Positions 24,187 to 36,720 of a stretch of DNA of 64,000 nt are shown one piece after another. Source of the DNA: Aquilaria yunnanensis. Its lineage: Eukaryota; Streptophyta; Magnoliopsida; Malvales; Thymelaeaceae. The position numbers and the translations under genes are program-made. The DNA lies in the NCBI GenBank assembly GCA_039654915.1, contig CM077594.1, positions 33,329,001-33,393,000 of the forward strand, given 5' to 3'. Within the stretch, counting starts at the first letter, position 1. Each line of letters opens with the position of its first letter. The notes beneath the pieces were generated by a model that saw only the letters and a list, made by a program, of their open reading frames with translations, was not told where the DNA came from and searched no databases.

Positions 24187-25589
24187 TGTTAGTGTTGTAC
24201 CCAAAAGCCAATCATGAGATGATTGTATTTTGCACATTGAGTCATGATATCTTATTAAGGCATTAATCCAGTAATTATGTTTGTTGTTTTGTTTCTATGT
24301 GATGTAATAAACATAAGTATAACCCTAGAATAATGATATTCTTAAATGTCTCTGGTTTAGTATTATCATGGAGAGGATTACAATAATACGTAACGACTAG
24401 CATATGCAGAGACTAATATGAGGTATGTAGTCTACATATGGGTAGAAGTTAGAGAACTTGTGTACTGGACCGACCCACCATGAGAATGCAACATGGATTG
24501 TTATATGAGTGTCATAAGTGATTCTCATAGTGATCATGGTATATGTAGTCCTTTGACCTAAGGTCATCAAACTTCCCTACATGTAAGTCTGATGCTTTGA
24601 TACCTCCCTTTGTTGCTCATAACTGAGTGAACTTGAAGGAGTTCATTGAGTATGTCACATATCATGTCGAGGGTTTTGTGTGATCAAGATGGGATTTGTC
24701 CCTCCTATGTAACGGGAGTGATATCTTTGGGCCTCTTGGTGGAGTGAAACTAAGAAAATGCATGGCCATGCTCGGATGAGTTGATATATGATATCAATGT
24801 CATCAGTTGAAGTTAGTATACTCAGTAATCAAGAAACCAAAGATTGGGCTATAGAAGAGTGACACATTCCATGTCTCATGCATAATTTTGATATCTTGGA
24901 CAAAAGGACAATGACATATACGGATAATGATCATAAAGGTTTAGTCGAATCACTGACAATATTGTCACTTTGGTAGAAATGATGTGTTGCTAGATACCGT
25001 TCATTGCTTATGATCATAAATGTGATTTATGATCATTGGCAACATGGTAAGAGCCTATTGGGTTGCACACATAAAGCCTATTTGCATTATTTGAGTGCAT
25101 GGGCTAATTTATTTGGGCTATGTTTTCATGATAATTTCGCATTAATAATTGGCCCAAAAGTTGAGCAATTATTAAGTCCAAAATTAACCTAATTGGATTA
25201 GGGCTTTGAAACCCATTAGGCTTGGAAGTTGACTTTCACTATAAATAATTCATATAGTGAGAAATTCATAGCTTTTTTTTCCATAGCCTCCTAAAAGTTC
25301 CAGCCGCACTCTTCTCTTGCGATTCATTGGGGGACGCACGTTAGCACTGCGAGCACATGAGAAACACATCTACTGGGACATGGACTAGGCATGGTGATCC
25401 TAAGATGGACATAGAGAGCTTGGACACGTCAATTGTTCAGGTTTTGTGATTCGATTCAACAGTTGGGTGAAAGATCCTAACCAAATTACGTATGAAAGAA
25501 TTCAAACACCCAGTTTACCCCATTTCACTTGGATCCTGGAGGATTTTGGTTATATTTCGCTGTGCTTGTTTGGGTCCTGAAACCCTACA
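24187..25589 (+). mobile_element. Solo Ty1/copia LTR (T2, Family 3)
   Basis: The 1403-bp LTR begins TGTTAGTGTTGTACCC and ends ACCCTACA. Its exact TSD is GTAGG (24182-24186 and 25590-25594). TATAAATA is at 25240-25247. It has more substitutions relative to T1 and T3 than those two have to each other by eye, so it may be the oldest of the four copies. Confidence 0.92.
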
Positions 25590-25702
25590 GTAGGGGCACA
25601 TAAGCCCATGTGGGTGAAATGTGAGTCTTTGCGCATTTGGTAGGCCAAGAATGGACAATTTGATAGCTTATCATGGTGTGAGAGGTTGCTCAACACCCAA
25701 GT

Positions 25703-28700
25703 TGTTACCACCTCACAAAAATGGTAGAATTACAAAGTGTGGCATAATGGTTAGACAACCATTATATTGTGTAATTCTCACCATAGTGATTGAAGTGTGA
25801 GGGGTAAAAGGTATGATTAAAATCTCCTTAAAAGTGTTCCAAGTTGGTAACTTGCCCCCCAAGAAAAGCCTTAAGGATTGCTTGTTTGTCAAATAACCTA
25901 TGGACTATTTTATAAGATTTTGGTAATTCGGGTTCTCAATTGTAAAACTCTCAAAAAATAGCTAAAAAGAGTTATGAGTAGAATATGGATGGTATGAAAG
26001 TACTATTGGAGGATGAAAAGGGCTTATGGAGGATAATTTTGGGCAAAGAAAACACAAAAAGAGCTTTAAGGGCCTAAGTGCCCCAGTGTAGGCCATCGGA
26101 TGTCTATGCTTTTGACTTAAGTCAAATGGATACATTTTGGAGTTATCCTATTACCCATTCCGGGGTAGTCCAATTGTGGTGTCAAAATTGTGCATTTAGA
26201 CTCCTAAGATTGGTAATGTTCTATAGGCCATTAGAACACTACCCTTAGTGTGCATACCCAAGTGGCCATCTTGGGTACTATGTAAACACATGCATATTGA
26301 TTCAACCATCACACACATATTCACATTTCATGCACACCATGGCAGCAAAGAAGGAAAACAATAGCACAAGTCTTAATCTTGGCTACCACACATTACGCAA
26401 TCTTGTTAAGTTCTAGTGACCAACCACTGCACCTGTAACTTCCACTAATAAACTGTATCATTCTAGCCATGTACCCCCTATTTTATTTTATCCACTATCA
26501 ATTAAAGACTTAGATGAAACGAAGTAAGTTTTTTTTACACCAATAGCCCACCTATGGACCATGTAATGGATTTTTGAAGTTGGTTACAAAATTCTGACCA
26601 AATGAACTGAAACTTACCCAACTTTGCAATCTCATATCTTTGGCTACAGGGCTCCAAATTCATAAATTCCAAATTCCAATTCAACCTCTAGATGTTATTT
26701 AGGTCTGGAAAAATTTCATACCAATATTCCTTCTACACATGGAGATATAGAACTTTAAGTGTAGAGTCAAAATTCTGGTCACTTTTTGACCATTTTGCCC
26801 ATACCAAATTTTAGAAGTGTGCAAACACTTCATTCACAAGGGGAAAGCCCTCCAAGGCTACCCCATATATGTCCATTACACGTAGGAAATACATTCCCTC
26901 GCATTTAACAACTTTATGTGGCCAAAACATAATTTACAAGTAACCAACCTATCATTCACACTTAGGCAGCTATGCACCACATCACTTACATAGCCAAAAC
27001 ACTACTCAAATGTTCACATACTTGTCTCATTTTACATACACTACATGTACATACATACATGCACTACATAATGGTCTTAACTTAGCTAAATCTTCACCCT
27101 AAGTTGCATGGGTGCCTGAGACACAATGGACTCCAAAACAGGATGCTGGACAACTGCTGCACAACACAATAAGTACCACCATTAAAATACCAAATGTGCT
27201 TCTAAAATTGCCAAAGTTTCCAGATCATGACTAGACATATGGATGTTAATGTAACTAAAATTTCAGATCAAAAATCAAAACAAAAATGTTAGTTTGAATG
27301 AGATCTTTCTGTTGGACCTGAAATGGAAAAATTGAGGGGAGTAAGTTTCATTGAGAAACTTACTAAGGGTAGCACTTGGATTCAATAGGAAATGTAACCA
27401 TCAGTAAAACCTACATCCAATGACACTAAAACACAAAAACCACAATGCATATATACAAGCTATAGCAACCAAACGCAGCAGCCATTCACAACCAACTAAC
27501 ACATGAAATGCAGTAGCAAGATATACCATAGGTTAGCCCGTAAAACATCCAATAAACTTAAATAAATCACTATGGAAGCCCTCCTCAAGCTAATGCATGG
27601 TCTTAGGAGGATTTTAACACTAGTTATTACTAACTTTGGGAACTAGAAATCCTCATTTCACTGCCATCTTTGTGCACTTGACAATTGGTCACAAAACCTT
27701 CAATAAGTGCACTCCCCTAACTAAGCTTGGTTCATCAAGCTCGTGGCTCTCTTCCAAGCTTAGCCCTAGCTCCATGGTTGCTTGAAAATATAAAAAACAA
27801 CCCATGAGAGCAAGAGAACCCTTACCAAAGAGGGAAGGCCGATAATCAGGCTTGATCCTTGAAGCATCCAAGCAATTGCTCTAGTTTGTTCCAATTGCTC
27901 CCTTTTGCCTTCAATTTCAATCAATTGCAAGTTTGAAGGTGTGGTGGCTATAGAGGAAGTGTGGCTGTGTTCTTGGGTAAGAGGAGGTTGAAAATGGGAG
28001 ATGGATAAGTGGTTAGGCCACTTAAATGGCCTTAAATGAGAGTAAGGGCACAAAACACACTTAATAAGCTTAACCTTGCTTTACGTCATTTTCCTTCTCA
28101 CTAATTATGGTTTCCTTGTCTTAAAATCATTGGTACACATGTGCCCAACATTTTTTACTAATTCCACCCTTAGACTTATGTTAAAACCTTGAACACCTTA
28201 AGGTTTACACTAGGACATTTAGGTCCTTAATGCCTTTAGTGTTTCATTTGTCCAAACTTCTCTTCCATGAGCAATTTTGTCCTCTAATAGCACTTTCATA
28301 CCAATCATATCCTTCCCATAACGCCCCAAGTCACTTTCTTAAGAGTTTTGCAATTGAGTACCCGAATTTCCAAAACCATAGAAAAAAGTCCATAGGTTGC
28401 TTTATAAACAAGCAATCCTTAAGGATTTTCTTTTGGGCCAAGTTACCAACTTGGAACACTTTTAAGGAGGTGTTGATCATGCCTTTTACCTCCTACACTT
28501 CAATCACTATGGTGAGAATTACACAGTATAATGGTTTTTAGCCATTATGACACACTTGTAATTCTCCCATTTTTTTGTGGTGGTAACATATCCCACCATG
28601 GGAAGGTCAACTAAGGCATGGTAAGGAAGTAAAAAATGTGGGCCAAAAGAATAAGCCTAAGAAACAATGGTCTTGTCGCAAGGAAATGGACATAAAGCAT

Positions 28701-30637
28701 GGTTAAGGCTTGTTAAGGGTGTTTATGCACCTAAGTCCATATAAGTGGCCATCTTTATCTTATCTCTCCCACATTTCATCTTCTCCAGTAGCCAAAAATG
28801 TAGCCTTCCACCTCCACAGTTCCTCGATAGCCACCACACCTTCAAGCTTGCAATTACTTGAAATTGAAGTCAAGAAAGCACAATTGGAGGCATACTAGTG
28901 CTACTATTTGTGTGCACCTAGAATCAAGCTCAATTTTGGCCTACCCAATAGGGAAATGAGTCCTCTTGCTCTCATGGACTATTTACTATATTATTCAAAC
29001 ATCCATGGAACTAGGTCCAGGCTTGGAAGAGAGTTAAGGGCTTGATGAACCAAGCTTAGTGAGGGGACGTGCACCTAGTAAAGGTTTCCAACCTTAATGT
29101 GAAGTGCATAGTGGTGACATAGAAAATTCAGATTTCTAAAGTGCAAAGTTAGTACTAACTAGTGTTAAAACTCTCCTAAGTGCAAGCTTAAGCTTGAGGA
29201 GGGCTGCCATAGTGAATTGCATATGTTTATTGTGTGATTTATGGACTAACCAATGATACTTATTGCTGCCGCATAGATATGGTTGTTGTTTGTGTTTGGC
29301 TGCTGCATTTAGTTATTTTTTGTCAGATATTTGCATTGTGTTTCTTAGGTTTTTGTGTCTTTGAATTCAGGTAATATTATGGGTAGCATAACCTTAAGCA
29401 CCTAGGTGTGCTCCTTACTAAGTTTCCAAGTAAAACTTACTTACCTTCAAGTCTATCCATTTCAGGTGCTACAGATAGATATCATTCAAACTGACTCTTT
29501 TCATTTGAGTTTTGATCTAAAATTTTAGGTACTTAAAATTCCATGTATCTAGTTATGATCTAGAGTGTTTGATGATTTTAGGAGCACATTTGGTATTTTT
29601 ATTCATGGTGCTAATTGTGTTACACAGCAGCTGCCCAACATCCTATTTTCTGGAGTGCATTATGTTTGAAGCTATCCTGTAACTAGGGTGCATATTTAAG
29701 CTAAGTTAAGAACATTATTTAGTACATGGAAGCATGTACATATGGGACACATAAAGTGTGGGCAATGTGTGCGAACAATTGTGGGCTGTTTTGCTATGTA
29801 TGGGGATGCTATGTACAGGCTGCCCAAGTGTGCATCATAGGTTGCTTGTTTGTAAATTTTGGTATTGGCCATGTAAAGATGCTAGCTGTAGGAGAATTTA
29901 TTTCCCATGTGTCTTGGACATGCATGGAATTACCTTGGGATATCCCTTGTGAATGAAGCATTTGTATGCTTATAAAATTTTGTATAGGCATAATGGTCGT
30001 AAAGTGGTCAAAATTTTGAGCCTACACTCTAAGCACTATGACTCCCTATGTAGAATGAATCTTGGTATGAAATTTTTACTACCACTAGCATACATCTACT
30101 AGATTAAATGGGATTTGGAATTTCTGCATTTGGTGGCCTATAACCAGAGATATGATGTTGCAAATTTGGCTAAGTTACTGTTTATTTGGTCAGAATTTCA
30201 TAACCAAGTTCAAAAATTCATAACTTGGTCCATAAGTGGGCTATTGATATAAAACTTGTTTCCCTGGTTTGATTTAAGTCTCTACTTGATAATAAAACCA
30301 AGAAAACACAGGGGTATATGGCTTGATTAATACAGTTTTTGGGAGGATGTTTTGGGTGCAGTGGCTAGGCAGATGAAGCTAGTAAGAATGCCTAATGTGT
30401 AGTTGGAAAGATTAAGACTTGTGCTAGTGTTTTCCTTCCTTGCTGCCATAGTGTGCATAATATGTCAATATGTGTCTAATGGTTGGACCAATATGTATGT
30501 ATTTACATAGTGCCCAAGAGGGCCACTTGGGTATGCAGACTAAGGTTATTGTTCTGATGGCCTATAGGACATACCAACCCAGGGGTTTAAGTGCACAATT
30601 TTGGCACCATAACTGAACTACCTCGGAGTGGGTAATG
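25703..30637 (+). mobile_element. 5' LTR of element F, split by solo LTR G
   Basis: It starts TGTTACCACC at 25703, breaks at 26148, resumes at 28594 and ends GGGTAATG at 30637, followed by the primer site. Without G it is about 2490 bp. The leader donor is mutated (GGGAAATG near 28951) but the TTTCAG acceptor at 29460-29465 remains. Confidence 0.88.
26149..28588 (-). mobile_element. Solo Family 1 LTR in reverse (G)
   Basis: The plus strand reads TATTACCCATTCCGG at the left (LTR 3' end, CA mutated) and GTGGTAACA at the right. The exact TSD TATCC lies at 26144-26148 and 28589-28593. Length is 2440 bp. Minus-strand donor CTTTG/GTAAGG (27824-27825) and acceptor TTTCAG/GTCC (27318-27319) are both intact. 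Confidence 0.93.
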
Positions 30638-30642
30638 GATGT

Positions 30643-30654
30643 TAGTATTAGAGC
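30643..30654 (+). promoter_or_regulatory. Primer-binding site of element F
   Basis: TAGTATTAGAGC differs by two transitions from the iMet-type site TGGTATCAGAGC and sits at the same distance from the LTR end as in element A. Confidence 0.8.
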
Positions 30655-30789
30655 ATTGGTTGGCACAAGTGCATATTGTTCTCACGTGCATATAGTTTCA
30701 TTATGCATCCTAGCCACACACATGTAGTCAGCTTGGTCAACTGCTAGTGTCAAGTACGATCAAAATACCTATGATCTTTATAAGTGCTC

Positions 30790-31330
30790 TATGATGAATC
30801 ATGGAACAGGAAGTAAACATGATTACCATAAGGAGAGGGGAACCACCCCTAACACTTCCTACTAGACCTAGGCAACAAAGAGATAGATAGGAAAGGGGGA
30901 ATCAAGGCCAATAGGGGCACCAACCCCTAACGTGCCTCAAGTTTGGTTAGAGCTTCAGAGGAACTTAGATCTAATCAATGAAAACTTAGTAAATCTAATA
31001 CAAGGAGAACTAGAATGAGTCCAAGTAGCCCTAGTAGAATCAGTGCAGAATGTATAATAGCAAATAGAACAGGAGGCTAGGAACACATCCAAGTATGTTC
31101 CTTTCAAAATATTAGAAGATAGAAATGATGAAACTAATGAGATGGAAGATGAGGATAGGAGAAATCTGAAAGGAAGAAAAGTAAGATCTGAGATTGGTCA
31201 GGTGTCCAGGACCAATCCCTCAATCTATGACCATTCATCCATGAAGAATGAGATTAAGGAAGGCCATGAGAGAAGACAGAGGTGAAGGCAGAGAGACCAT
31301 AGAGAGCACTACCATGTTGAGGAGGTACTA
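30790..31330 (+). pseudogene. N-terminal gag remnant of element F
   Basis: The region begins with AGGAAGTAAACATGATTACC, matching the gag start region of element A at about 8760. It continues through the Gln/Glu-rich and Arg/His-rich N-terminal part (matching K at 54490-54600). It stops before the capsid helices. Stops occur in every frame. At about 31320-31330 it joins directly to sequence that in K lies between protease and reverse transcriptase (GAGGTACTAGATGAGATAC). The capsid core, zinc knuckles and protease are deleted. Confidence 0.75.
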
Positions 31331-32287
31331 GAGGTACTAGATGAGATACCTATGATTTTTTAGCATGATTACTATTATACATTTAATGGATTGGACTGTG
31401 ATGAGGAACTAGACAGAATACTTGTAGTGAGAGACTTTTGACAAGCCTTTCGTAAAGATTTTCCAGGTATTCCCCCACCAATGGAGATTAAGTTTGAGAT
31501 TAAGCTACCTCTAGGAACTAGTCCAATATCCATTCCTCCATACAGAATGCCTATCACAGAGATGAATGAGCTCAGAAATCAACTTGATGAACTTGTTGAA
31601 AAAGAGTTCATAAGCCCAAGTGTTTCACCATGGGGAGCTCTAGTTCTCTTTGTAAAGAAGAAGGATGGATCATGGGACTATGCATTGACTACAGGAAGCT
31701 TAATGCAGTGACTATCAAGAACATGTATCTAACCCCTGGTATTGAAGATCTATTTGACCAACTCAAGGGAGCTAAGATGTTTTCCAAGATTGATTTGAGA
31801 TCTGGATACTTTCAATTAAGAGTAAAGGAAGAGGATATTCCTAAGATAGTATTCAGGACTAGATAATGGGCATTATGAGTATACAATCATGCCATTTGGT
31901 TTGACTAATGCCCACTACTTTCATGGACCTGATGAATAGGGTGTTCAAACCACATCTGGATAAATTTATGGTTGTATTCATCGATGACATCCCAGTGTAT
32001 TCTAAGAATGAAAATGAACATCACCTGAAGATTCTCTTAAAGACTTTGTTGGATCATCAGCTTTATGCCAAGTTATCCAAGTGCTAATTATGGATAAGAG
32101 AAGAGTCTTTCTTAGGACACATTATAGATGCACAAGGCCCTATGGTAGACCCTGAAAAGGTCAAGGTAGTGTAAGATTTATATCAGTTTTTTCTATGATT
32201 GCCTAAGCTTTTACTCATCTGACCAAGCAGGGTCAAAGGTTTGAGTGGACTGAGAAATGTGAAAAAAGTTTCCAGGAGCTCAAAAAG
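31331..32287 (+). pseudogene. Reverse transcriptase remnant of element F
   Basis: The block opens with the protease-RT linker and the RT N-terminal segment (31481-31711: FEIKLPLGTSPISIPPYRMP, then [20 protein letters not shown]). A frameshift near 31670 leads to [12 protein letters not shown] and [24 protein letters not shown] (31630-31866). Another shift near 31865 leads to the MPFGLTNA and [13 protein letters not shown] region, where the FIDD catalytic pair is still recognisable. Stops follow in the thumb and connection (after KLSKC and after VKVV). RT ends at FEWTEKCEKSFQELKKRLV, just before RNase H. RNase H and most of integrase are missing. Confidence 0.85.
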
Positions 32288-32719
32288 AGGTTGGTGGCAA
32301 TGTTTGCCCAAAAGTTGCACCAACCAAAGGCACTGTTAGCCCCAAGATATATAGGTCCTTATGAGAAATTGGACAGTGTTGGCAAGGTAAGATTTAGGTT
32401 AGGTTTACCACCGAGCATGTCAAGTGTTTATAATGTTTTTCACATCAGTATGCTTAAGAAATGCCTATTGAATATGAAGCATTCTATTGTAGTGGAAGAC
32501 ATACAGTTGGAACCTCATTTTACATACCAAGAAAAACCTATAGCTATATTGGCCAAGCATCCTAGAAGGTTGAGGAACAAGCTCATTCCCATGTTTAAAG
32601 TCCAGTGGTCACACCACTTTGAATGGGAAGCAACCTGGGAGACTAAGAAAGGTCTTATGGAAAGGTATCCTAAAGAATACTTGAAGCTAAGGTCAATTTT
32701 GGAGGACCAAAATTTTTAA
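32288..32719 (+). pseudogene. Integrase C-terminus and chromodomain-like tail of element F
   Basis: An open frame of 142 codons (32291-32719) starts out of frame and then enters PRYIGPYEKLDSVGKVRFRL, the integrase C-terminal GPY/F-type region. It continues with VYNVFHISMLKKC and ends with FKVQWSHHFEWEATWE and ERYPKEYLKL. That tail fits the chromodomain-like end of Tekay-type chromoviruses. The homologous frame in K is 46785-47100. The junction with RT lies at about 32286-32294, where both parents have AGGTTGGT, pointing to a short-homology deletion. This 142-codon frame is the longest surviving open stretch of F, but it lacks any catalytic residue. Confidence 0.83.
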
Positions 32720-32731
32720 GGAGGGCACAAT
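32718..32731 (+). promoter_or_regulatory. Polypurine tract of element F
   Basis: AAGGAGGG followed by CACAAT lies immediately before the 3' LTR start at 32732, the expected position for the plus-strand primer. Confidence 0.7.
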
Positions 32732-33733
32732 TGTTACCACCTAACAAAAATGGGGTAATTACAAAATGTGGCGTAATGGATAGAAAACCATTATATTGTG
32801 TAATTCTCACCATAGTAATTAAAGCATGAGGGGTAAAAGGTATGACCAACACCCCCTTAAAAGTGTTCCAAGTTGGTATCTTGGCTCCCAAGAAAAGCCT
32901 TAAGCAATGTTTGTTTGTCAAGTAACCAAGAACTTTTTTGTAAGATTTTGGAAATTCGGGTACTCAATTGCAAAAAACTCAAAAAAGAGCTAAGGAGAGT
33001 GATGATAATAATATGGATGGTATGAAAGTACTATTGGAGCATTAAAAGGGCTTGTGGAAGACAAATTTGGACAAAGAAAACACAAAAATGGCTTTAAGGA
33101 CCTAAGTGTCCTAGTGTAGGCCATTGGATGTCCATGCTTTTCACTTAAGTCAAATGGATACATTTTGGAGTTGTCCCACCATGGAAAGGTTAGATAAAGC
33201 ATTGTAAGGAATTAAAATATGTGGGCGAAGAGATTTAAGGCTAAGAAACCATGGTCTTGTAGCAAGGAAAAGCACATAAAGCATGGTTAAGGCTTGCAAA
33301 ATGTGTTTATGCACCTAAGTCCATATAAGTGGCCATCTTTATCTTACCTCTCCCACATTTGGCCTTTTCTAGTAGGCAAAAAATGTGGCCCTCCACCTAC
33401 ACACTTCCTCCATAGCCACCATACCTTCAACCTTGCAATTACTTGAAATTGAAGTCAAGAAAGCACAACTGGAGGCCTACAAGTGCTACTACTTGTGTGC
33501 ACTTAGAATCAAGCTCAATTTCATCCTACCCAACAAGGTAAGGAGTTTTCTTGGTGTCATGGACTATTTACTGTATTATTCCAACATCCATGGAGCTAAG
33601 GCTGGGCTTGGAAAAGAGCCAGGGGCTTGATGAATGATGCTTAGTGAGGGGAGGTGCACTTAGTGAAGGTTTTCAGCCTTAGTGTGAAGTGCACAGTGAT
33701 GGCAGAAAAAATTAGGGTTTCTCAAGCCCAAAG

Positions 33734-35150
33734 TGTTGGGTTTCGAGAGCCAAACAGCGCAGCAGAATTTAACCGAAACCCTCTAAGATCCAAGTGAAAC
33801 GGGGTAAATCGGGTGTTCAAAAATTTTCATACCTAATTTTTGGTTGAGATCTCTCACTCAACTGTAGAGTTGAATCACAAAACTTGAACAGTTGACATGT
33901 TCAGGCTTTCTATGGTATCCACACGAGCCTCTTGGGATCACCATGCTTCCACTGCATCCCGGCAGATGCGTTTCTCTTGCGCTTGTAGTGCTAGCTTGCG
34001 TCCTCCAAGGAATTGCAAGAGAAGAGTGCTGTTGTCCTTTTGGGAGGCTAGGGCAAGGATGCCTGTGAATTTCTCACTAAAAGTTGTATTTATAGTGAGA
34101 CTCAACTTCCAGGGCTAATGGGCTTCAAAGCCCTAATCCAATTAGGCTTTAATTTCGGGCTTAATAATGGCTCAACTATTGGGCCCATTACTAATACGAA
34201 ATTATTGTGAAACCAAAACCCAAATTATTAGCTCATGCACTCTAATGATCCAAATAACTCTATCTGTGCGACCCAATAGGCTCTTACCACATTGGCAATG
34301 ATCATAAATCACATTTATGGTCATAAGCAATGAGTGGTGTCTAGCAACACATCATTGCTACCCAAGTGACAAGATTGTCAGTGATTCGACTACACCTTTT
34401 TGATCATTACCGATATATGCCATTGTCCTTTTGTCCAAGATATCGAGACTAAGCACGAGACATGGTATGTGTCACTCTCATATAGCTCCATCTTTGGTTT
34501 CGTCATTACCGAGTATACCAACTTAAACTGATGACATTGATATCGTATATCAACTCGTCCGAGCATGGACATGCGTTTTTCTAAGTCTCACTTTATCAAG
34601 GTGCCCGAAGATATCACTTCCATTACATAGGAGGGACAAATCCCATCTTGATCATACAAATCCCTTCGCATGATATGTGACATACCCAATGACCTCTTTC
34701 AAGTTCACTCAGTTACGAGCAACAAAGGAAAGTATCAAAGTATGTGACTCACATGTAGGGAACCTTGATGATCTTAGGTCAAAGGACTACATATACCATG
34801 ATCACTATGAGAATCACTTATGACACTCATATAACGATCCATGTAGTGTTCTCATGGCGGGTCGGTTCAGCACACAAGTTCTCGAACTTGTACCCATATG
34901 TAGACTACATATCTCATATTAGTCTCCACATATGCTAGTCATTATGTATTATTGCAACCCGCTCCACAATAATACTAGACCAGGGACATTTGAGAATATC
35001 ATTATTCTAGGGTTACAATTATGTTTATTACGTTACGCAGAAACAGAACAACAAACATAATTGCTAGATTAATGCCTTAATAAAATATCATGACTCAATG
35101 TGCAAAAAATACATTCATCTCATGATTGGTTTTTGGGCACAACACTAACA
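33734..35150 (-). mobile_element. 3' LTR of copia element T3
   Basis: It is 1417 bp, from TGTTAGTGTTG (minus, at 35150) to CCCAACA (at 33734). TATAAATA is on the minus strand at 34087-34094. The purine-rich CAAGTGGGAGAT (35151-35162, minus) directly precedes it. Confidence 0.92.
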
Positions 35151-35604
35151 ATCTCCCACTTGCACTAAAGCCAATCATCCATGTATCTAACACCGATGGA
35201 CCTAAAATGGCTATCATGCTTTTCTGCGTAAGGGGCTTTGTGAGCCGATCAGCAATGTTGCTGCCTGTCGAAGTCCTACATATCCTTACATCACCCCTCT
35301 CGATGATCTCCCTGATAAGATGATAGCATCGGAGTATGTGTTTGGATTGCTGGTGAGATCGAGGTTCCTTAGCTTGTGCGATTACTCCATTGTTTTCACA
35401 GTAGAGCTCTATCGGGTCGGCAATGCTTGGAACCACTCCGAGTTCAGTGATGAACTTCTTGATCCAAACTGCCTCTTTCACAGCATCAGAGGCGGTAATG
35501 TACTCAGATTTTGTTGTAGAGTCAGCTACTGTCTCTTGCTTTGAACTCTTCCAGCTCACAGCACCACCATCAATACAAAACACATAACCAGATTGTGATC
35601 TCAA
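35151..35604 (-). pseudogene. RNase H domain of copia element T3
   Basis: This encodes the degradative end of the copia Pol: [20 protein letters not shown], then [35 protein letters not shown] and [20 protein letters not shown], finishing at ADRLTKPL. The SWKSSKQ, STT-SEY and CENNGVIA motifs are classic for copia RNase H. The DRLTKPL end lies at the expected place just before the purine tract. The last ~25 codons of the open frame (35095-35160) are antisense LTR and not part of the domain. A frameshift separates it from RT at about 35602. Otherwise this domain is nearly intact. Confidence 0.9.
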
Positions 35605-36720
35605 ATCATCCTTATCAGATTGGAGCTTGCATCAGTGTAACCCCTTACAACGACCTCATCTTCGCCTCCGAAGACCAAGAATGCATCCTTAGTCCTTCGT
35701 AAGTACTTAAGGATGTTCTTAACAGCTGTCCAGTGACTCTCACCGGGGTTCGACTGGTACCTACTCGTCATGCTCAAAGCATATGAGACATTGGGACGAG
35801 TACATATCATGGCATACATGATAGATCCAATTGCTGAGGCATATGAAATCTTACTCATGCGCTCTCTCTCCTTGGGTGTACTTGGACAGTAAGATCTAGA
35901 AAGAATTATACCATGTGACATGGGCAAGAATCCTTTCTTGGAATCTTGCATGCTAAACCTCTTTAGCACTTTGTCAATATAAGTACTTTGACATAGGCCA
36001 AGAAGCTTTCTACATCTATCTCTATAGATCTTGATGCCTAACACATAGGCTGCTTCACCAAGTCCTTGATAGAGAAACACTTCCTTAGCCAAGTCTTCAC
36101 AGACTATAGCTCAGGAATGTCATTCCCGATAAGTAGTATGTCATCTACATACAACACCAAGAAGACAATAGCGCTCCCACTAACCTTCTTGTAGACACAA
36201 GGTTCATCTTCATTTTTGATAAAACCAAACTCTTTGATTGCTTCATCAAAATGAAGATTCCAACTTCGAATAGCTTGCTTCAGTCCATAAATGGACCTTT
36301 GCAACTTGCACACTTTATTGGCATTCTCAGGAGTGACAAAACCCTCAGGTTGTGTCATGTACACATCCTCAAGTAGCTTTCCATTTAAGAATGCAATTTT
36401 GACATCCATTTGCCATATCTCATAATCATAGTGTACAGCAATAGCGAACAAAATTTGGATGGATTTAAGCATAGCAACTGGTGAAAAAGTTTCACCATAG
36501 TCAATACCATGAATTTGCTTGAAACCTTTTGCAGCCAATCATCCCATAAAGGTAATCACATTACCATCCATTTCAGTTTTCTTCTTGAAAACCCATTTGC
36601 ACCCTATGGTTTTTACCCCTTCAGGTGGGTCAACCAAAGTCCATACTTGGTTTTCATACGTGGATTCCATCTCGGATTTCATGGCCACTAGCCACTTCTT
36701 AAAGTCAGGCCCCGACATAG
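35605..36720 (-). pseudogene. Reverse transcriptase of copia element T3
   Basis: The minus strand holds, in order, an N-terminal WVFKKKTEMDGN region near 36580, KGFKQIHGIDYGETFSPVAM, IWQMDVKIAFLNGKLLEDVY and VLYVDDILLIGND (ORF 36104-36538). The connection follows with LGIKIYRDRCRKLLGL and YASAIGSIMYAMICTRPNVS (35601-36092). The catalytic YVDD is intact. Inactivating changes are a TGA before AAKGFK (near 36539) and a TAG after DIPEL (near 36103). The lineage cannot be fixed by eye; it is a Pol of the broad plant copia type with IWQMDVK and YVDDILL. Confidence 0.9.

Larger units (their letters stand above)
17750..25699 (+). mobile_element. LTR-like block R, heavily interrupted
   Basis: The pieces are 17750-18692, 23611-24186 and 25590-25699 (TSD bases included). 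The block begins TGTCATGGCC after a purine run. It shares layout with Family 2: the phrase GGGGCAAAATGGTCATTTT, a TTTGAG/GTAAGG donor-like site at 18455-18456, and a TCACC-rich stretch at 23650-23690. It is split by solo LTR E (TSD GTCCC) and solo copia LTR T2 (TSD GTAGG). Its right end meets variant LTR C2, with element F inserted at the junction. No coding sequence was found. Assignment as an LTR is tentative. Confidence 0.42.

Noticed and set aside
35095..35150. C-terminal residues of the copia RNase H frame
   Set aside because: This is 3' LTR read-through after the ADRLTKPL end of Pol.
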